From positions 19,274,304 through 19,338,303 of the forward strand of contig OZ234496.1 of the NCBI GenBank assembly GCA_965153455.1: a DNA stretch of 64,000 bases. Direction: 5' to 3'. Below the pieces are notes generated by a model. The model saw nothing but the letters and a program-made list of their open reading frames with translations. It had not been told where the DNA came from and did no database searches. Shown piece after piece: positions 61,801-64,000 of this stretch (the stretch's first letter is position 1; each line of letters starts with the position of its first letter). Both the position numbers and the translations under genes were made by a program. This DNA is from Sphagnum compactum. Its lineage: Eukaryota > Bryophyta > Sphagnopsida > Sphagnales.

Positions 61801-64000
61801 GTTGACTTGCAAAATAGTAATCCACAAACTCAACAAAGATTCAAATCCTTGGCATATTTGTAATTTTGATGTGCTAAAACCAAAACAAAAATTTTAAGCC
61901 TATTCATAAATTGAAGCTCCCCCAAAGTTTCTAATACATTAAAGTCATTGAAGTTGTTCAAATGCATTTACGATTAAATGGTCTTTCCAAATTACATAAC
62001 AAATTTAAATTAGCACTCCTATTGGAATAAAATTAATAATGTTACACTTAGGGTGACTTTAGATGAAGGCCCAAGGTTTAGGGCCCAATGAATTCAAACA
62101 ATTTTATTGGTCAAAAGCTTTAAATTGGTCCCAAGGCCTTTAAACGAGGGTCCAAGACCAAAAATTGGCAAATTGAGGTTAAACCTACATGGCACCTATT
62201 TTGGAGGGAAAATCAATTGGTTCCGACCAAAAAATAGTGTTAAAAGGAGAACTCCTGATTTGGAGAACCCAAAATCAGGCTAGGGACCAAGGTATAATCC
62301 AATTCAAGGATTCAATTTGTGTCAAATCAATCCAAATTGGTTCCTAGGAAATTGAACTATGGACCTTTGTCTAAAGTGAACCATAGTCAAAATTAATGTC
62401 CATCAACATTAGTAACAATTAAAAACATCATATCATATTTGAACATTAAATCTCTTGAAGCAAATGATCAATCCAACAAATTTTATGACTCGTTTGATGT
62501 TCATTGTGTAATTCTAAGAGTATATACTAAAAATACTAGTAGTTATTACACCCTAAGTTAAATTAATAATCATATTCTTCTTTAACATATGAGGATACAA
62601 GTAATGAGGCTACATTAAAATGTAAAGTCATTGTGAAAAACATTTTTGGAAACATTTTTCCAAGTATCATTGCAATTGCAATCATAATTTTTAAAAACAT
62701 TGAAGAAACATGAAATTAATGATACATGCAACATTAGCATGTTGCACAAATGTTGGCACTCAAGATTGAAGTAATTTAAATTTCTTACAACAAAACCTTT
62801 CATATAAAGTTGTATGCCTTCATGTGCATAATTAAACATTTAGGTCCTCTATTTGCTTTATATAGTTTGACATTTTTGAATAGCTTCACTGTACTCCCAA
62901 AAGATATCATCATTTACAACCTATTGGGGGTGGTCAAGGCCTAAAACAAGCATAAGACATGCTACTTTTGATTTCACATGATAGCTGATAATCAAAATTG
63001 ACATTTTTTTGAGGTTCATTATTCATCATATGTATGACTTGTTTAAATCACTACTTCAAAGTTAGTAAAGGCTAACTTTGATAACATTGACCTTATTACA
63101 AGGAGATGGAGGTGTGAAATCAAATTGAAATTTATGAAAATGTAAATGCAAAATTATTAGATGATGACGATGAACACTTTAAGACTAATGGTTATTTCCA
63201 AACTGTTATTTGTAAGAGAATTCGTGCTTTTTTCGAAGAGTTGTCACATAAAAGGTCATAGAATTGCATTGAGCGTCTCTTTCCATTAGGTTGTTATGAT
63301 CATAGCTACACACAACATGTTGTGATCATGTTGTAATCACAACCACCTAATAGGAAGCCACTAAAATGGAGTTTTGTTTCTTCTTGTATGAACAAGCACT
63401 TTCCATTAAAAACTACAACAAGGCCAAAAATCAATAGGTAATTAATGTTAAAAACATGACATATGTATGGAAATTTTCAAATAACTTAAAAAGAACATAT
63501 GTTGTCTATAAAAATGATAAATGTGTCCTTTTACTTTTACTTGCTCACACCTCACACAACTTTGCTTTGGTCAATGTTTGACCAATAAAGTTAAAAAGTG
63601 GCTTGGACATAACTAGATGAAACAAATGTAATGGAAAGTTGTTGTTGAGGTGAAATCTATGATCTCCACCTTTAAAGTAATTTAGTTGGGATATGGTTTA
63701 CATAATGGAAGCAAACTTGCTATAAGACTAAAAAGAAGTAGTCAATGCCTTTGTTCATGGTCTTACAACAACCTCAACGTGATTGGAGAAGTTTGGTGTC
63801 TCCCATCCTCATGATTGTGATAAAATGCCTTGCGGTGGGCATAAAGTACTTAAATGTGTGTGCCTACTTTTTTCTTTCCTTAAGAGACTACAAAAAGGAA
63901 TGTTGTACCTGTTACCCTTCTAGAAACAAAACCAAAACCAAATTGAAAAATGCAAACACTTAGCACCCCCCAAACACAAGAGAAAAATAAACAAACGTTA
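58836..64000. other. AT-rich gene-free stretch to the window end
   Basis: No gene supported. Copies of the TTTTGAGAATGCCCC-like motif lie at 59171-59189 and 60386-60409. An imperfect palindrome rich in TGATCA lies at 63286-63355. Confidence 0.5.

Overview
The window looks like nuclear DNA of a land plant. It is AT-rich, it has GT-AG introns, and it carries an AP2/ERF transcription factor, a plant-type Myb-bromodomain protein, a plastid/mitochondrial-type ribosome-maturation factor, Helitron transposons and long gene-poor stretches. The multicopy kinase family and the very low gene density suggest a non-seed plant (bryophyte, lycophyte or fern), but the sequence alone does not fix the lineage.

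Layout. (1) 0.4-3.6 kb: an intact intronless gene for a three-part protein made of an N-terminal helical domain (DUF1221/MLKL-type HeLo-like), a protein kinase and a PP2C-like domain. (2) 5.8-12.6 kb: a transposon nest with two related non-autonomous Helitrons in opposite orientation, a G-rich block, a 0.2-kb inverted repeat and a 118-bp tandem duplication. (3) 13.3-21.6 kb: two more copies of the kinase-PP2C gene, head to head as a long inverted duplication; the left copy is open and the right copy is broken. (4) 23.0-31.7 kb: a divergent housekeeping pair, ribosomal protein eL31 (minus) and a 1550-residue Myb/bromodomain protein (plus). (5) 34.2-35.6 kb: an intronless AP2/ERF factor with an EAR-like DLNxxP motif, next to an unexplained GC-rich island. 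(6) 36-43 kb: AT-rich desert with tandem repeats. (7) 43.2-47.7 kb: a second divergent pair, the PLP-homeostasis protein PLPBP/YggS (8 exons, minus) and an RbfA-like ribosome-binding factor (2 exons, plus). (8) 49.3-52.9 kb: a fourth kinase-PP2C copy with three frameshifts. (9) 53-64 kb: AT-rich desert with tandem repeats and one weak ORF in a GC-richer island.

The most interesting content is the kinase-PP2C family. It joins a predicted four-helix membrane-executor-type domain to a kinase with all catalytic motifs and to a phosphatase-like domain that has lost metal-binding residues to different degrees in the four copies. Copies 2 and 3 form an arm-spacer-arm structure that could be transcribed as a hairpin. 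The housekeeping genes are ordinary but their exon structures could be rebuilt completely from splice sites and reading frame. No tRNA, rRNA or CRISPR was found.
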